Below are positions 21,052 through 31,908 of a DNA stretch of 64,000 bases, piece after piece. The stretch's first letter is position 1. Each line of letters begins with the position of its first letter. The notes below the pieces were generated by a model. That model saw nothing but the letters and a program-made list of their open reading frames with translations. It was not told the DNA's origin and searched no databases. The translations under genes were made by a program, and so were the position numbers. Origin of the DNA: Lineus longissimus (taxonomy: Eukaryota; Nemertea; Pilidiophora; Heteronemertea; Lineidae); assembly GCF_910592395.1 (NCBI RefSeq), contig NC_088323.1, forward strand, positions 11,767,501 through 11,831,500, given 5' to 3'.

Positions 21052-21624
21052 TTAATTTCTCGTAGAATAGCCGCCAGTTGATCCAAAACCGCCTTGGCCG
21101 CGCGGGGTTGAGGGCAATTCATCTTTGGATTCTCGAATACGTGGCATAAGGGCACTTTCGCAAATAAGTTGGGCCACACGATCGCCGTGTCGAATACGAA
21201 ATTCGTTTTGCGGATGATGATTGAATAGCAAAATACCCAAATTGTCTCTAAAATCGGAATCGATTACACCTGCGCCTATGGTTATCATATAGTTTAAGGC
21301 TAGACCTGAGCGAGACGCGATTCGACCATAACACGCTCTTGGAAGAACGAGTTGTAAATCTGTGCAGACAAGTTGCGAGCAACCGGCCAAAATCGTGTAG
21401 TCATGGGCGCTAGCCAGGTCAAAACCCACTGAATGTACCGTCGCCCTTTCCGGGGCAGAAGCTAAGTCACTCAATTTGTGAAAAATGAGTGTTTCAGCTC
21501 CATCTTCATCATTTTTTTCATCGACAATCTTTGGTCTATAGAATAAAACTTGGTCGTCTGACATGATGACGAAATGCGCACTAACAAAATCAGTCGTATT
21601 GAAAGCAACAATCGGCGATGCCAA
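21052..21624 (-). CDS. Viral-type dUTPase (trimeric dut family)
   Basis: The 190-aa intact ORF carries all five conserved motifs of trimeric dUTPases, which hydrolyse dUTP to dUMP and PPi: I VGFDLASAHD (66-75), II GRIASRSGLA (100-109), III GAGVIDSDFRDNLG (117-130, with the catalytic Asp), IV RHGDRVAQLI (145-154) and V RGQGGFGSTG (175-184, glycine-rich C-terminal lid). The ~50 N-terminal residues before motif I are longer than in cellular enzymes. It lies upstream of, and on the same strand as, the other viral-block genes, which are mostly broken, yet has no stop or shift. No intron was seen, unlike a typical animal DUT gene. Confidence 0.9.
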   Translation of the reverse strand: MASPIVAFNTTDFVSAHFVIMSDDQVLFYRPKIVDEKNDEDGAETLIFHKLSDLASAPERATVHSVGFDLASAHDYTILAGCSQLVCTDLQLVLPRACYGRIASRSGLALNYMITIGAGVIDSDFRDNLGILLFNHHPQNEFRIRHGDRVAQLICESALMPRIRESKDELPSTPRGQGGFGSTGGYSTRN

Positions 21625-21639
21625 CGCATTGATTTAATT

Positions 21640-22448
21640 CTATCGTATCACATCATGGTTAAGAGAAAAACCACCACAGCAAACATCATTTTGCTCATAA
21701 TAGCCTTGTGACGAGAATATGCTGGGCCTTCTCAAATGATTTTCTCCACAAAGTAGAACAAGTTTGTTATTGAAAAACAAATTACTGAAATGAACAATCT
21801 AATGAGAGGTAGGTTACTAGCGCAATGTGAAATTGAATTCCTTTTCCAGCCGTCCTTGGAGCGATAACAATTGTTTTTGTTCGAGCAACAAAGAAAAAAC
21901 TTATGAACTTATTCTCTTGGCACCATTTCTAATACGCACAATCTAATGAGAGCTATTGGGTTACCGAAAGGTGAAGTTAAAGTGCCTAATTGTTTTATAA
22001 TGAATCCTGAACAGGAAAAAAGTCATTTTCGCATGTACTGGCTATTATTTTGACTGAGTTATATATCAAATCTGAGCTTGGATCTGTGATGAAATATTAA
22101 GCGCCCTATATAATCAGTGGGAGATTGTTCTTGAGAATTATTTCAAAAATGCCTGGAGGTGCCTTGATCAGTTCGAAGGGCTGTAGGTCAAGGATTTCGT
22201 TTGTAAATCAATACGAAAATATTCTATTATGGTCTCGTGACTCCTTGCGTGGCAAACTACACTTCTAGCCTCCATGATTGGTCAAAAATGGAATATTTCA
22301 ACCTTTATTAAGAGCTGTGAGGGCAAAACTTCCCCTATTTCGCACGTGCGGGCAACTTACGCACACACATTTTGCTGAGAAGCAATCGGAATAAAAGGTA
22401 GGCCTTATAACTGTTATTTTTCCGTTTAGTTAGCAAGTCTTCAGAAAC
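21640..22448. other. Noncoding, no gene recognised
   Basis: No terminal inverted repeat typical of Polintons was found beyond the dUTPase. The sequence is AT-rich without convincing ORFs. It should contain the boundary of the viral block, but the boundary could not be placed. Confidence 0.4.
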
Positions 22449-22529
22449 AGACTTAGTAACATCCGTCCATTATTTTCTCTTTCAGAGGGATGGTTTATAC
22501 ACAAACGCCCCAAAGCCGAGAAACATTAT
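22449..22529. repeat. Direct repeat flanking the Harbinger element (copy 1, left part)
   Basis: The TAACATCCGTCCATT... segment up to AAACATTAT recurs at 25306-25382. The rest of copy 1 continues after the Harbinger element at 25143-25305. The duplicate unit is about 270 bp and serves as the empty-site control for the insertion. Confidence 0.85.
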
Positions 22530-22828
22530 GGGCCGAATTTACGAAGAGTGTTGTTCATGTGTTTTACTAGTCGCCGATTAAGTCTTAAACACTGACTGAA
22601 CATGGTTTGTACGCGGACAGCTCACCGCATGTGTTTATCCGAATTTACGAAATGCGATCATCGCGCGATTTGCTAGACGCGTGTAAGTTGGTGTTCATCG
22701 CCTGTTCAAATACCCGCACTGAGTGGTTATGCAAAGAATGAAGGTTGTTGCGTAATATTCTATTGTTGGTCAGGTCACGTTTTACCTAACCACGTCGCCA
22801 GTTCACGGTAGTCCTGCACAGTACGAAA

Positions 22829-23908
22829 ATGTCGAAGCAAAAACGGAGTGTGAATTTTACATCTGATGAACGGATGGGTCTAATTGAATTAATAGATGAA
22901 CACAAAAAAGACATTGAGGACAAAAAGAGCGATGCATATGCAAACAAGCGCAAACAGGTGGCATGGAATGATGTTACAACTAAAATGAAGGCATTATTCC
23001 CTGAACGGCCGATGACTTCAACTAAGGAATTGAAGGAACTATGGAGGAGACTTAAAAACAAAGCTAAAGCAGCCCACCGGAAAAAGAAGTTCGATATTCA
23101 GAAGACCAGTGGTGGAGTAGCAGAAGGTGGAGATCTAGGCGAGGAGATTCTTGCTGTCCTAAATATCATTGCAGGGGAATTGGAGCAACTCCGTAACACT
23201 GTAGATGACGATGCTGATGCTTCCCAGGGTGCTGCTGCTCGTGATCATGGGGAAGAAATCATGGCACAGGTTGCTTCAATTTCGGCCGCTGATTTGGATT
23301 TGGGGTAATTATTCATTATAATAATAATTAATTATAATTACCATTATATATAATTATTTTAATGTGTCTTAATAGCAAGATGGCTATTCTCCTCTCTGGT
23401 ACACATCAAATCGATGATTGCCATTTATTGTCATTTATACTCGTTTCAATTTCAGTTCAATTGACGATGACATTGACTTTGAATCTGTTAGCGAAGACAT
23501 GAGACAACAAGGAGATGAATTGATGGTGCAACCACCCAAGGGTTAAAGCCAAGAGTAAAGGGCAAGTAACTTTATTGTTGCAAAAACATTGGCATTGGCA
23601 TTATACCCGTAATTTGAAACAGAAACAGAATGGAAATATGCCCTCTGGTAATCTCAGTTACAGTATAGTGTCCGTGTTCTTCGTTTCGTTTCAGGAAAGG
23701 CAAGAGTTCGGTTAAGACCGCTGCAGCACCACAGAATTCCGTAATGCAGAAAACAGACGAAGCTTTGAGCTACCTGAAAGTAGAACATGAAGCAAAGATT
23801 AAACTCATCACTCTCCAACAGGAAGCTGCTGTGTGGAAACGCAAAGCATACGAGTGTAAAACGGAATATTACAGAGAGAAACGCAGGAAGCTTACTTTGG
23901 ACTTGTAA
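22829..23908 (+). CDS. Harbinger Myb/SANT-like DNA-binding protein (3 exons)
   Basis: Exon 1 (22829-23307) encodes a Myb/SANT-like trihelix: FTSDERMGLIELIDEHKKDI, VAWNDVTTKMKALFP, LKELWRRLKNKAKAAHRKKK. Exon 2 starts near 23455 after TTTCAATTTCAG with a tail of acidic residues (DDDIDFESVSEDMRQQ); a one-base excess in a G run near 23540 breaks the frame just before the donor. Exon 3 (about 23695-23908), after CGTTTCAG, ends in a basic coiled coil (YYREKRRKLTLDL) and TAA. In Harbinger elements this protein helps the transposase enter the nucleus and bind the ends. Exon limits are predicted from splice consensus only. Confidence 0.75.
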
Positions 23909-23961
23909 TTATAGAGCCCCCCCCCACAAATATTATTTGATGAGGATGAACATTTGAAAAC

Positions 23962-25008
23962 CTACTGAATATTGAAATGTTGCTGAATGAACCTTTGTCG
24001 GAAGATGTTTCCACGGATGTCTGCTTCTACTTGGTTAATTGGCCTAGGCGGTTGTTCATGGTTTTCATGTTGGCGTGCTTCACCTTCAGGTTCAGGGAGT
24101 GGATCATTCCTTCGTCTTGCCAAATTGTGAAATTGTGTCGTCCTCTGTGCCCTGTTGTAGTTCCTCTCTGCCGCAGTCCTAGGATTGCGCACTGGGGTAA
24201 GCATGAAGGTACGACGTGTATATGCTGGATCTCCAAGCAGTATACCCTGATATTCCCTATTCTGAAACTTTGCAAATAGTTGCGACTCTTGGAAGATCCT
24301 TGCGTCATGGGCTGATCCATACCATCTTGCTACTACATTTGCAAACAGAAGTTGGTGGTCGCACACAAATTGACAGTTGAGACTATCCCTTCCTGCATAT
24401 AAATCGCTCAACATTTATTCCACCAGGACTTGCAATTGCCACGTGGGAACCGTCAATTGAACCTATTACTCCTGGAAATTCAGCCATCTCGTGAAATCCT
24501 TCAATCACCGCCCGTCTCTCTGCATGTGTGTTAGGAAAGCGAATGAAATATTTTTTCTTTCACATATTGCTGCAGCTACCCGATGAATAACCTGACAGCA
24601 GGCAGCCTGTGACGCGCCACACATATCACCAACATCCAGTTGGAATGCAGCCCGAGCAAAGAACCGAAGGGTGATAGATAGCTGATCTATAGGCAGCAAT
24701 GCGTGACTCCTGTTCGTAGGATGTTGCAAGTCATTAGAGATCAGCTCGAGCAGCCAGCGAAATGAATCCTTTGATAATCTGTATCGCTTCACAAACTTTG
24801 TATCAGTGAACATTTCAAGCGGATTTGTTCGATCGGTAAACACTCTCATCGCTCTAGCATTCCGATTTTCATGTCTATCCCTCTCTTCCTGCGCCAGTTC
24901 CATGATTCCGATAGCGTCCATGGTGAAGTGTAGAATGAGAGCTGTGGTAAAACATCTCTTAAACAACCCCCAACGTGCGTCTAACATTCTCTTTTGTTCG
25001 ATAGTCAC
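23962..25008 (-). pseudogene. PIF/Harbinger transposase lacking the catalytic-Glu segment
   Basis: The N-terminal reading (25008-24505) has the Harbinger pattern KRYRLSKDSFRWLLELI and LRFFARAAFQLDVGDMCGAS. After a frameshift near 24510, GSIDGSHVAI (first Asp) is readable around 24440, and 24414-23962 has WYGSAHDARIF (second Asp), LLGDPAYT and RTAAERNYNRAQ. The protein then jumps directly to the C-terminal HNLARRRNDPLPEP. The intervening block that normally carries the third catalytic residue (an ERxFG-type motif) is missing without a frame change. The enzyme is dead twice over. Confidence 0.85.
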
Positions 25009-25414
25009 AGGCGACTAAAGGTTAGACACTGGTTAGAAAAACACCCTTCGAAAATCGATGACTAACTTTGAACGCGCGATGATCACCTGATTAGGCAAGT
25101 TACACGCGTCTAAGAGATAAACACCTTTCGTAAATTCGGCCCTATGTTATCGTGAATATAGGTATAGGACCTTCATTTTTATAGTTCTGTCGGCTCAGTA
25201 TGATTTTGATTCAACAATAATAATCATCTCTCCTTTGGGAAATGAAATAACATGCGACCCCAGATTTCTCTTCCAGCAGCCCTTGCTGCCCGCCCGATTA
25301 AAAGATAACATCCGTCCATTATTTTCTCTTTCAGAGTGATGGTTTATACACAAACGCCCCAAAGCCGATAAACATTATGTTATCGTTAATATAGGTATAG
25401 GACCTTCATTTTTA

Positions 25415-25464
25415 GCTCACCTCTTAGCAGAGGTGAGCTTATCCCATACCGTGGCGTCCGTCGT

Positions 25465-25514
<50 letters not shown>

Positions 25515-26562
25515 CGTCGTCGTCCGTCGTCCGTTAGCAGGGCACGTTTCGTAACTGTTAGAGCTATTGAGTTGAAACTTGGTACACATGTACCCTTATG
25601 TAATGACACCTGGGAGACCAAGTTTCGGTCCGATTCGTTTCATGGTTTGGCCACCAGGGGGCCAAACGTTAAAAGTGAAAATATGCAATATCTCCCTTAA
25701 TAGTAGTCGGGAAATTTTGAAAAAAATATGGTAGGTACTTCTAGCAAAGGTGCATCATATATCCTCCGGGTTTTTGATTTGACCTCCTTTTCAAGGTCAC
25801 AGAGGTCAAATGGTGTAAATTGGCCGTTAGGATGTAACGATGGCACGTTTCTAAACTGCAATGACCATTGATACCAAATTTGGTACACATTTACCCCTTA
25901 GTCAGGTGATCTCAGGGACCGAAGTTTGGTCCAATATGATTCACCACTTGACCACCAGGGGGCAAAATCCAAAAACCTTAAAAATGTGATTATTCCTTAA
26001 CTTCTTGCCCGATTGCCACCAATTTGATATCATGGGTACATCTAACCATCATACAGTATATGTCACACAGGTTTTTAATTTGACCTTCATGTCAAGGTCA
26101 CAGAGGTCAAATGGCGTAAATTCGCTGTCAGGCCGTAACTATGGCACGTTTCTTAACTGCAATGACTATTGATCACAAATTAAGTACACATTTACCCCTT
26201 GGTCAGGTGATCTCAGGTACCGAAGTTTGGTGCGATCTGATTTGCCGTTTGGCCTCCAGGGAGGGGGCCAAATCCTAAATTCCTCAAAATGCCATTATTC
26301 CTAGTAATGACTTGCCCGATTGGCACCAATTTTATATCATAGGTACATCTAATTCTAACAACCATTCAATGTGTCACCCGGGTCTTCTTTGATTTGACCT
26401 ACTTTTCAAGGTCACAGAGGTCGAATGTACTGTAAATTGGCCATTTTGGGGAAATTGTAATTGCTTGGACCTACATCAAACCTAACACTACATGACACAA
26501 TACCATGCTCTTTATCTATCTTTCCTCCACATGAGGTGAGCACAATGGCCCTGGCCATTTCA
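25415..26562 (+). mobile_element. Repeat family B, copy 1 (1148 bp)
   Basis: It begins GCTCACCTCTTAGCAGAGGTG (a small hairpin) and ends GTGAGCACAATGGCCCTGGC...TTTCA. The TTA duplication and the empty site in the neighbouring repeat give exact borders. The interior has a (CGT)n microsatellite (25462-25535) and three tandem units of about 310 bp, each with GGTCACAGAGGTCAAA. No coding capacity. It is probably a nonautonomous DNA element carrying an internal tandem repeat. Confidence 0.8.
25794..25808 (+). promoter_or_regulatory. DR3-type AGGTCA direct repeat in family B
   Basis: AGGTCA-CAG-AGGTCA, a perfect direct repeat with 3-bp spacing, the DNA pattern bound by RXR heterodimers of the VDR type. 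It recurs exactly at 26095-26109 and, with one change, at 26409-26423; inverse-strand copies occur in the other family B elements, for example 47525-47539. Binding is inferred from pattern only. Confidence 0.45.
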
Positions 26563-26805
26563 TTATAGTTCTGTCGGCTCAGTATGATTTTGATTCGACA
26601 ATAATAATCATCTCTCCTTTGGGAAATGAAATAACATGCGACCCCATATTTCTCTTCCAGCGCCATGCAGATATAAACAGCCCTTGCTGTCCGCCCGATT
26701 AAAAGGTAGGCCTATTTGGTTACTCACAAGGATACACAACAAGAGGCCCAAGGGCCTGGCGCTCAGCTGGATGACCTAATAACATAGGACTGAGGGTGTA
26801 AAGTA

Positions 26806-26983
26806 CAGTAGAACCTCCATCAGCGGACACCTCTCTAATAAGGACACCCTCTCTATTAAGGACACTGGTTTTGGTCCGAAATTGGTTGTTACCATTCAAT
26901 TTTACCTCTCTGATCAGGACACCTTGCTATTAAGGACAGTACTTTACAGTCCCAAGGGTGTCCTTAATAGAGAGGTTCTACTG
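26806..26983. mobile_element. pogo/Tigger-type MITE (178 bp)
   Basis: Terminal inverted repeats CAGTAGAACCTC and GAGGTTCTACTG are flanked by TA on both sides (26804-26805 and 26984-26985). Interior repeats of ATTAAGGACAC in both orientations make most of it palindromic. CAGTAGAACCTC is a familiar end sequence of Tigger-type MITEs. Confidence 0.85.
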
Positions 26984-26985
26984 TA

Positions 26986-28619
26986 GTAAATATCAGCTTT
27001 ATACTACTGTTTGAAGGTCAAAAGAACACGTTATACTACTAAGATTTCCAATGCAGAGCTGCCAGCTGGATGAAATATGATTGAACTAATCAGCCATGGT
27101 ATGCAAATATTACAGGAGGCAACGGAAGATATCCCTAGTTCAGTATGTTGTATCGGTAGCTTTACAGAAAATAAGTGTCAGAGAGGATGAGACTTCTCCA
27201 TGGACAACTGTGGTATGTCCAGGCTTGGTTGTACAGCACAAGGATACAAAATGCTGTCTGTAATTGAGAGGTATCCTGATTGAACAGAGGTCAAAATAAA
27301 TAGAAATGACCAGTTTGGGACTAACACCACTGTCTTTTTTTTGATAAGGTAGAGATTACAGGAGTCAACAAAATTAATTTTATTGAGAGAAATTGACCTG
27401 TCCTGCAGGTGATTGGAATTTACAATACAAAGGGTCGTTTTCATATTTGAAAATCCCTTCATAATCAAGGGCTACCTCTGACTAAAACAGCATCCATAAA
27501 CAATAGACCACCAATTTGACCCCAGCTCCTAACTGCGGGAAAACCCAAGTCCAGCAACCAAAAATACCAAAAATACATTTTTGTTTACATTTGAACTGCA
27601 CACATGCGTTTGTTTACAATTTCCCGCGAAATCTCGAAAATCAGGTGACCTGCAATCATGGATTGAAAATAACATTTATCTGGGTTCAGCACAAGGGTTC
27701 AGCAGGTCAGCAGGTATACCGGCTGTTCCAATCATCCCCCTACAGCCAGCTGTTCAAAAGGTAATGTTATTCACCCCACAGGGAGTGCAGGTAATTGATT
27801 AAGCCCCTGCATAACTTAACAGCAATGGCTTGGCTTCTGTGAGTGGTAAGGAGAATTGACAGTGTCCGATTAAAAATCCCTCATTTCTGCTCCGCTGAAG
27901 TAAATTTTTGAATAAAACCAAGACGTTGCATCAGGGTAAGGTGTCACCACCATTCATGCAAAATTTCAAGGCGATCCAACGCCTCTAAGTGTGACTTTAT
28001 TCGTCCCCCTTCTAATATTATTATATAGAAGATTTAGACCAGCGATGACGTCATTTCTGGTGATTCCCTACGTTGTCCAATGAACGCTTTTTAAAGTGTG
28101 CCATTTGGCATGCATTAGCATGCAATGTATTTTATCAGCGCTGACAATTGCCGAACAGAATGCCGTAGCTCCGTCAATTTGCAATCAATTTTTATGGGAG
28201 TAACATTATTGTGTTGCTTAAAACGTCTACTTTTTACTCATGTAAGAATCGTAGTACTAAAAACTAATATGCAAACAGAATCATGCCGATTCACTGCACA
28301 TACTGTGGGAATTCTCCACTTCAAAATACATCGCGAACAGAGCGTGCACTTCCGATATCGTTTTCAAAGAGTTGTGGCCAAATTTTCAAGAACTAATTTC
28401 TGAAAGTATTCCCTTAAGACCTTATGACTACCCACTGAAAGGAACTAGTGATAATATCGCCTACTTGACTACTTTTTAGCAGAAAATTGGTTACTTGTTG
28501 CAAAATCAATCTTCCATCTTTACACTGGTCACAGTGGCTATGCTGAAATATAGCCTGGTTCCCTGGCCAATTCAATGCGCAGAATACAACTGCGCAACTA
28601 TACGTCATAACCCGGGCTT
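26986..28619. other. Noncoding, no gene recognised
   Basis: No ORF with recognisable features. A TGACGTCA lies at 28046-28053. The sequence around 27560-27780 is less AT-rich, but no exon structure could be supported. Confidence 0.4.
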
Positions 28620-29002
28620 TTGAATCGTCAAAAAATCTGTCAAATGTGCCTGTAGCGCCAACTGGCGGTGAAAACTAAACTAATTCCATTACAAGTCAAA
28701 ATGAAAAATTATTAAAAAATATTCGGCCAGATTTGAAAACGATATTTCCTCTGTGGCCCGAGGTATAAAGGAAAGAAGTTTAAACTTCCCGATGACCTCA
28801 TTCGCCGAATGTAGGTCGGATCGCACTGATTTTTGGTTTCTGAGTTCCCCTTGGGCTACTCCTAATTTAGCAGCGTCAACAAAGTGCCTAGGTCTTACGG
28901 TTACAAAATGCCCAAAATTGACATGGAAGGATGGCAGGAAGGACGGACACCATTCCCTTAGTAATATTACCAGCTTCGCTGACTTTGTCAGCTGAGCTAA
29001 AA
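28620..29002 (+). repeat. Dispersed repeat family A, copy 2
   Basis: Matches 3752-4175 in inverse orientation, ending GACTTTGTCAGCTGAGCTAAA. It lacks the (TCCA)n run of copy 1 but has GGAAGGATGGCAGG-type purine repeats at the same place. Confidence 0.75.
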
Positions 29003-29225
29003 ATACTGTCTCTACTAAACGAAAGGCTTTTATTTGTTTTTCAACTCATCATATCCTTTCTATTTAATTTTCCAGAATAACATATCAACAAAATAGACAA
29101 GCGCTAAGACTGATTATTTATACAATGCGACAAGGACACGCTGTACTTAGTCTGTCTCATTACATCAATTCCTGATCATGTGAAGTAAAAAGCAAAGAGC
29201 ACGTCGTTGGAACAAAAGCGTGTGA

Positions 29226-29645
29226 TACATGATCGTAAGCGATATTCTCTGACAGCAAACTAACGTCAACCCTCGTTTTTCTCTTTCCAGACAGCTCGAC
29301 CTGATGTTTTCACAAAATCATTCAACGGATGAAACATGAGTGTACAGGAATATTCAAAAGGGAAGTATAACAACAGCAACTGTATGCACGTGAACGCGGT
29401 ACAATACTTAGTTCCATAAAACAGGTTATATTTCACTTTGGCCTTATAGAGCCTTCATTTTTGAAAAATATTTCCAGACAGTAAAAGCGCTTATGTTACA
29501 CGAGGTTTTACTGACATTTCCTACTGGGTTAGTAAAAAATTACACATTACTTTACATGATCGTAGGCGATATTTTCTGACAGCAAACTAACGTCAACCCT
29601 CGTTTTTCTCTTTCCAGACAGTTCGACCTGATGTTTTCTCATACA
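29226..29645. repeat. Pair of ~90-bp direct repeats, 330 bp apart
   Basis: 29226-29315 and 29556-29645 share GACAGCAAACTAACGTCAAC and CCTCGTTTTTCTCTTTCCAGACAG with few differences. The intervening 29370-29555 matches 31909-32185. Together they suggest a segment duplicated and rearranged around the pogo transposase. Confidence 0.75.
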
Positions 29646-30130
29646 CATACAGTATAGCCTCAATATATCATTCAACATTTGGAGCGTGACTGTGTACTAC
29701 AACTGTTTCATTCACTAGTGTTTATGACTTCAGGAATTCTAAAGGGAATTACTAATACTGATTGGAGCACATTCCTCTGGACACGGCCAATGGCCTAAGA
29801 TTATGGTGTGCTGTGAACAAGGTGCGTTGGTAGGCCTGTATGAAATGAACATGAAGACTCGCGTGTCCAATAACCTTTCTTTTATTCAATGAGAACAATA
29901 AGGCAGGGTAAGCAACATCAAATCTAGGCCCTGTGATTCATACATCGTTTAATCAGCGACATAGAGAATTAAAGGTAGAATGCCAGAAAGTAATGTCGAT
30001 GAATTTTTAAGACCTCCTCTTCAACGTAATGAGTATAAAGTTAAGACAGATCCAACTTACATAATGAGTTACAGGTTGGGACAAATGAACAAGAAGCCCT
30101 CATATGATCGAACTCGGACTTAAGTCAGTT

Positions 30131-31500
30131 TTAGTCTTGACCTTGAACAACAAGTTCTTCATCCATATCTAGAAACTGAAGTTCATCGTTCTCCTGAGCC
30201 TCCTCTTCCACGTCACCGAATAGCAGTGGTCCTGCATCAATGTCACGAGGACGAAACGCTGCCTCAAAACCGTTAATGACAACTCGGGCATCAACTGCAT
30301 CCCATGCCTGGCTTATGATGTTTACCACATCAAGTAATGTGATTGGAGGACACTCTCCATCATTGTCAGTGTTAGCTGTTTTCCAGGTTTTCCACTGCTG
30401 CTTTGCGTGCGATTTAAAAGATTTCATCACTGCCACATCTAGCGGTTGAGCAATTGATGTACACCCAGCCGGTACGAAGTCAATGATGCCGCCCATTTCC
30501 ATCATTCCATTTCCAAATATTTCGGTCCTGTGAACTCGATATCTGTCAACAACTATGAGAAACTGTTCGCAGTTTTCTGTTTCCACATGTGGTCTAAAAA
30601 CTGCATCGATCCAATGCACAATAGTTTCTGTCTTCATCCATCCTGATTGAGATGAGGTTACTCGAACATTCTGAGGCAAGTCATTCTCGAAGAGGGCATC
30701 CAACTGCCTTACGAACCCACGCCTTGGAAATGTCACATGGGCAGGCAGTTTGCCACCCGTGGCAGTGATGCACAGCGAGACAGTGCATCCAAGTTTGGGG
30801 TTTGATCGATAAGTCCTGATATCGACTGATTTCGTTCCTTTGTTTTCACAGCTGTAGAGTGGACGACAGTCCACCAGAAGGAAGGTTTGGTCCATGTTAA
30901 AGATAAACTGAAAACCGATGTCGAATTCATCAATCGTCCTAGCAATTCCATTTCTGAACGCTTCTACTCGCTGCAATGCATCAGCCGGGATCGTAGTTGT
31001 ATTTTTGTTCGATTTTCGCAATGTAATGTCCTTTCGCTTCATGAAGTCACACACCCATCCATTGGAGGCATGGAAATCATGGCGCGTGGGTTTAGCCTCC
31101 ACAATGTCATTGCGTCTTTGGTCGTCGATATTATTCCACCAATTTGCAAACAGTTCTAGTGCTTTTTCTTGTAGATCCTGAACGGATACCGGCAAGTGTC
31201 TGGCCCTTAACCCGCAAACCACTCATGTAGCTCGTTTTCAACCTCAATCCACGTTCCTATAAGTTTCACTTTTATCTTTCGTGATTTTCCATAATTTTCT
31301 TCGGCTGCTAGTTCGAGCTCATTCCGGTCCCATTTCCGAAATGTTTCAACCGGAATTCGGTAATGATCGGCAAATTCCTTGCTGCTCGCGACAGTACCAT
31401 TTTCAAGCGCCTCGTCCAGATCTCGAAGGTACGCTAGTTTTTTGTGTACACTGTAACTTTGCCGTCTCTTTCTCAAAGCCTGTGCAGCTTGGGCCTGCAT
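30131..31500 (-). pseudogene. pogo/Tigger-like (CENP-B/Jerky family) DDE transposase, single-base frameshift
   Basis: Translation from ATG at 31498-31500 gives an N-terminal HTH (YSVHKKLAYLRDLDEALE; IPVETFRKWDRNE) and reaches ELHEWFAG, where one missing T near 31209 shifts the frame. The rest (31222-30131) continues as a CENP-B HTH (LRARHLPVSVQDLQEKAL) and the DDE_1 domain: FNMDQTFLL (Asp 1), LIVVDRYRVH (Asp 2) and CTSIAQPLDVAVMKSFK (Asp 3). The acidic C-terminus is intact. Terminal inverted repeats were not found, so it could be either a decayed element or a once-domesticated copy. Confidence 0.85.
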
Positions 31501-31908
31501 CTTGTCATGTAAAGATAACCCTAACCAGACAACAACATTAGAAGAAGAGCTCACAGGACTACAAAAGACAACACGCAATTGCAAATTGTTACGGCAATGC
31601 ACAAAAGGAGTGTCATCGGTCACTGTCAATTTTAAGATTGCTATAGACTTCATATTCTGATTATACTCATAATTTACCTGACAGTAGGCCTATAACTCGG
31701 ACGAAGAGTGAAATCAACATGCCACTGGTCAAACCTTCTATTTACAAGGATTCAGGCCCTTTGCTCAGCTCATGACATTTCCCATTGGCCAACCTTCATA
31801 AAAGGTATGGTAATAAAATGAATAATAATCAGTGGGCCTGAGCTTAGTCAATTTATATTGTCTGGTCTTATAGATCCGGGGTTAAAGTATATAATCATAA
31901 AAAGTATA

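Larger units (their letters stand above)
22530..25142. mobile_element. PIF/Harbinger transposon (2613 bp)
   Basis: The termini are GGGCCGAATTTACGAA... and its inverse ...TTTCGTAAATTCGGCCC, flanked by the 3-bp duplication TAT (22527-22529 and 25143-25145). The uninterrupted sister copy reads AAACATTATGTTATCG at 25373-25388, confirming the exact insertion point. It encodes the two proteins of the superfamily: a Myb/SANT-like protein (plus strand) and a transposase (minus strand), arranged convergently. Confidence 0.92.
25306..26702. repeat. Second copy of the Harbinger-flanking repeat, split by a family B insertion
   Basis: 25306-25414 plus 26563-26702 together match the DNA around the Harbinger insertion (22449-22529 plus 25143-25305), including TAGTTCTGTCGGCTCAGTAT and ATGAAATAACATGCGACCCC. 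The family B element between the two halves is flanked by TTA (25412-25414 and 26563-26565), and copy 1 shows the unoccupied TTTTTATAGTTC. Confidence 0.85.

Noticed and set aside
25386-25621. Two minus-strand ORFs with Asp or Thr runs
   Set aside because: They are translations of the (CGT)n microsatellite inside family B.
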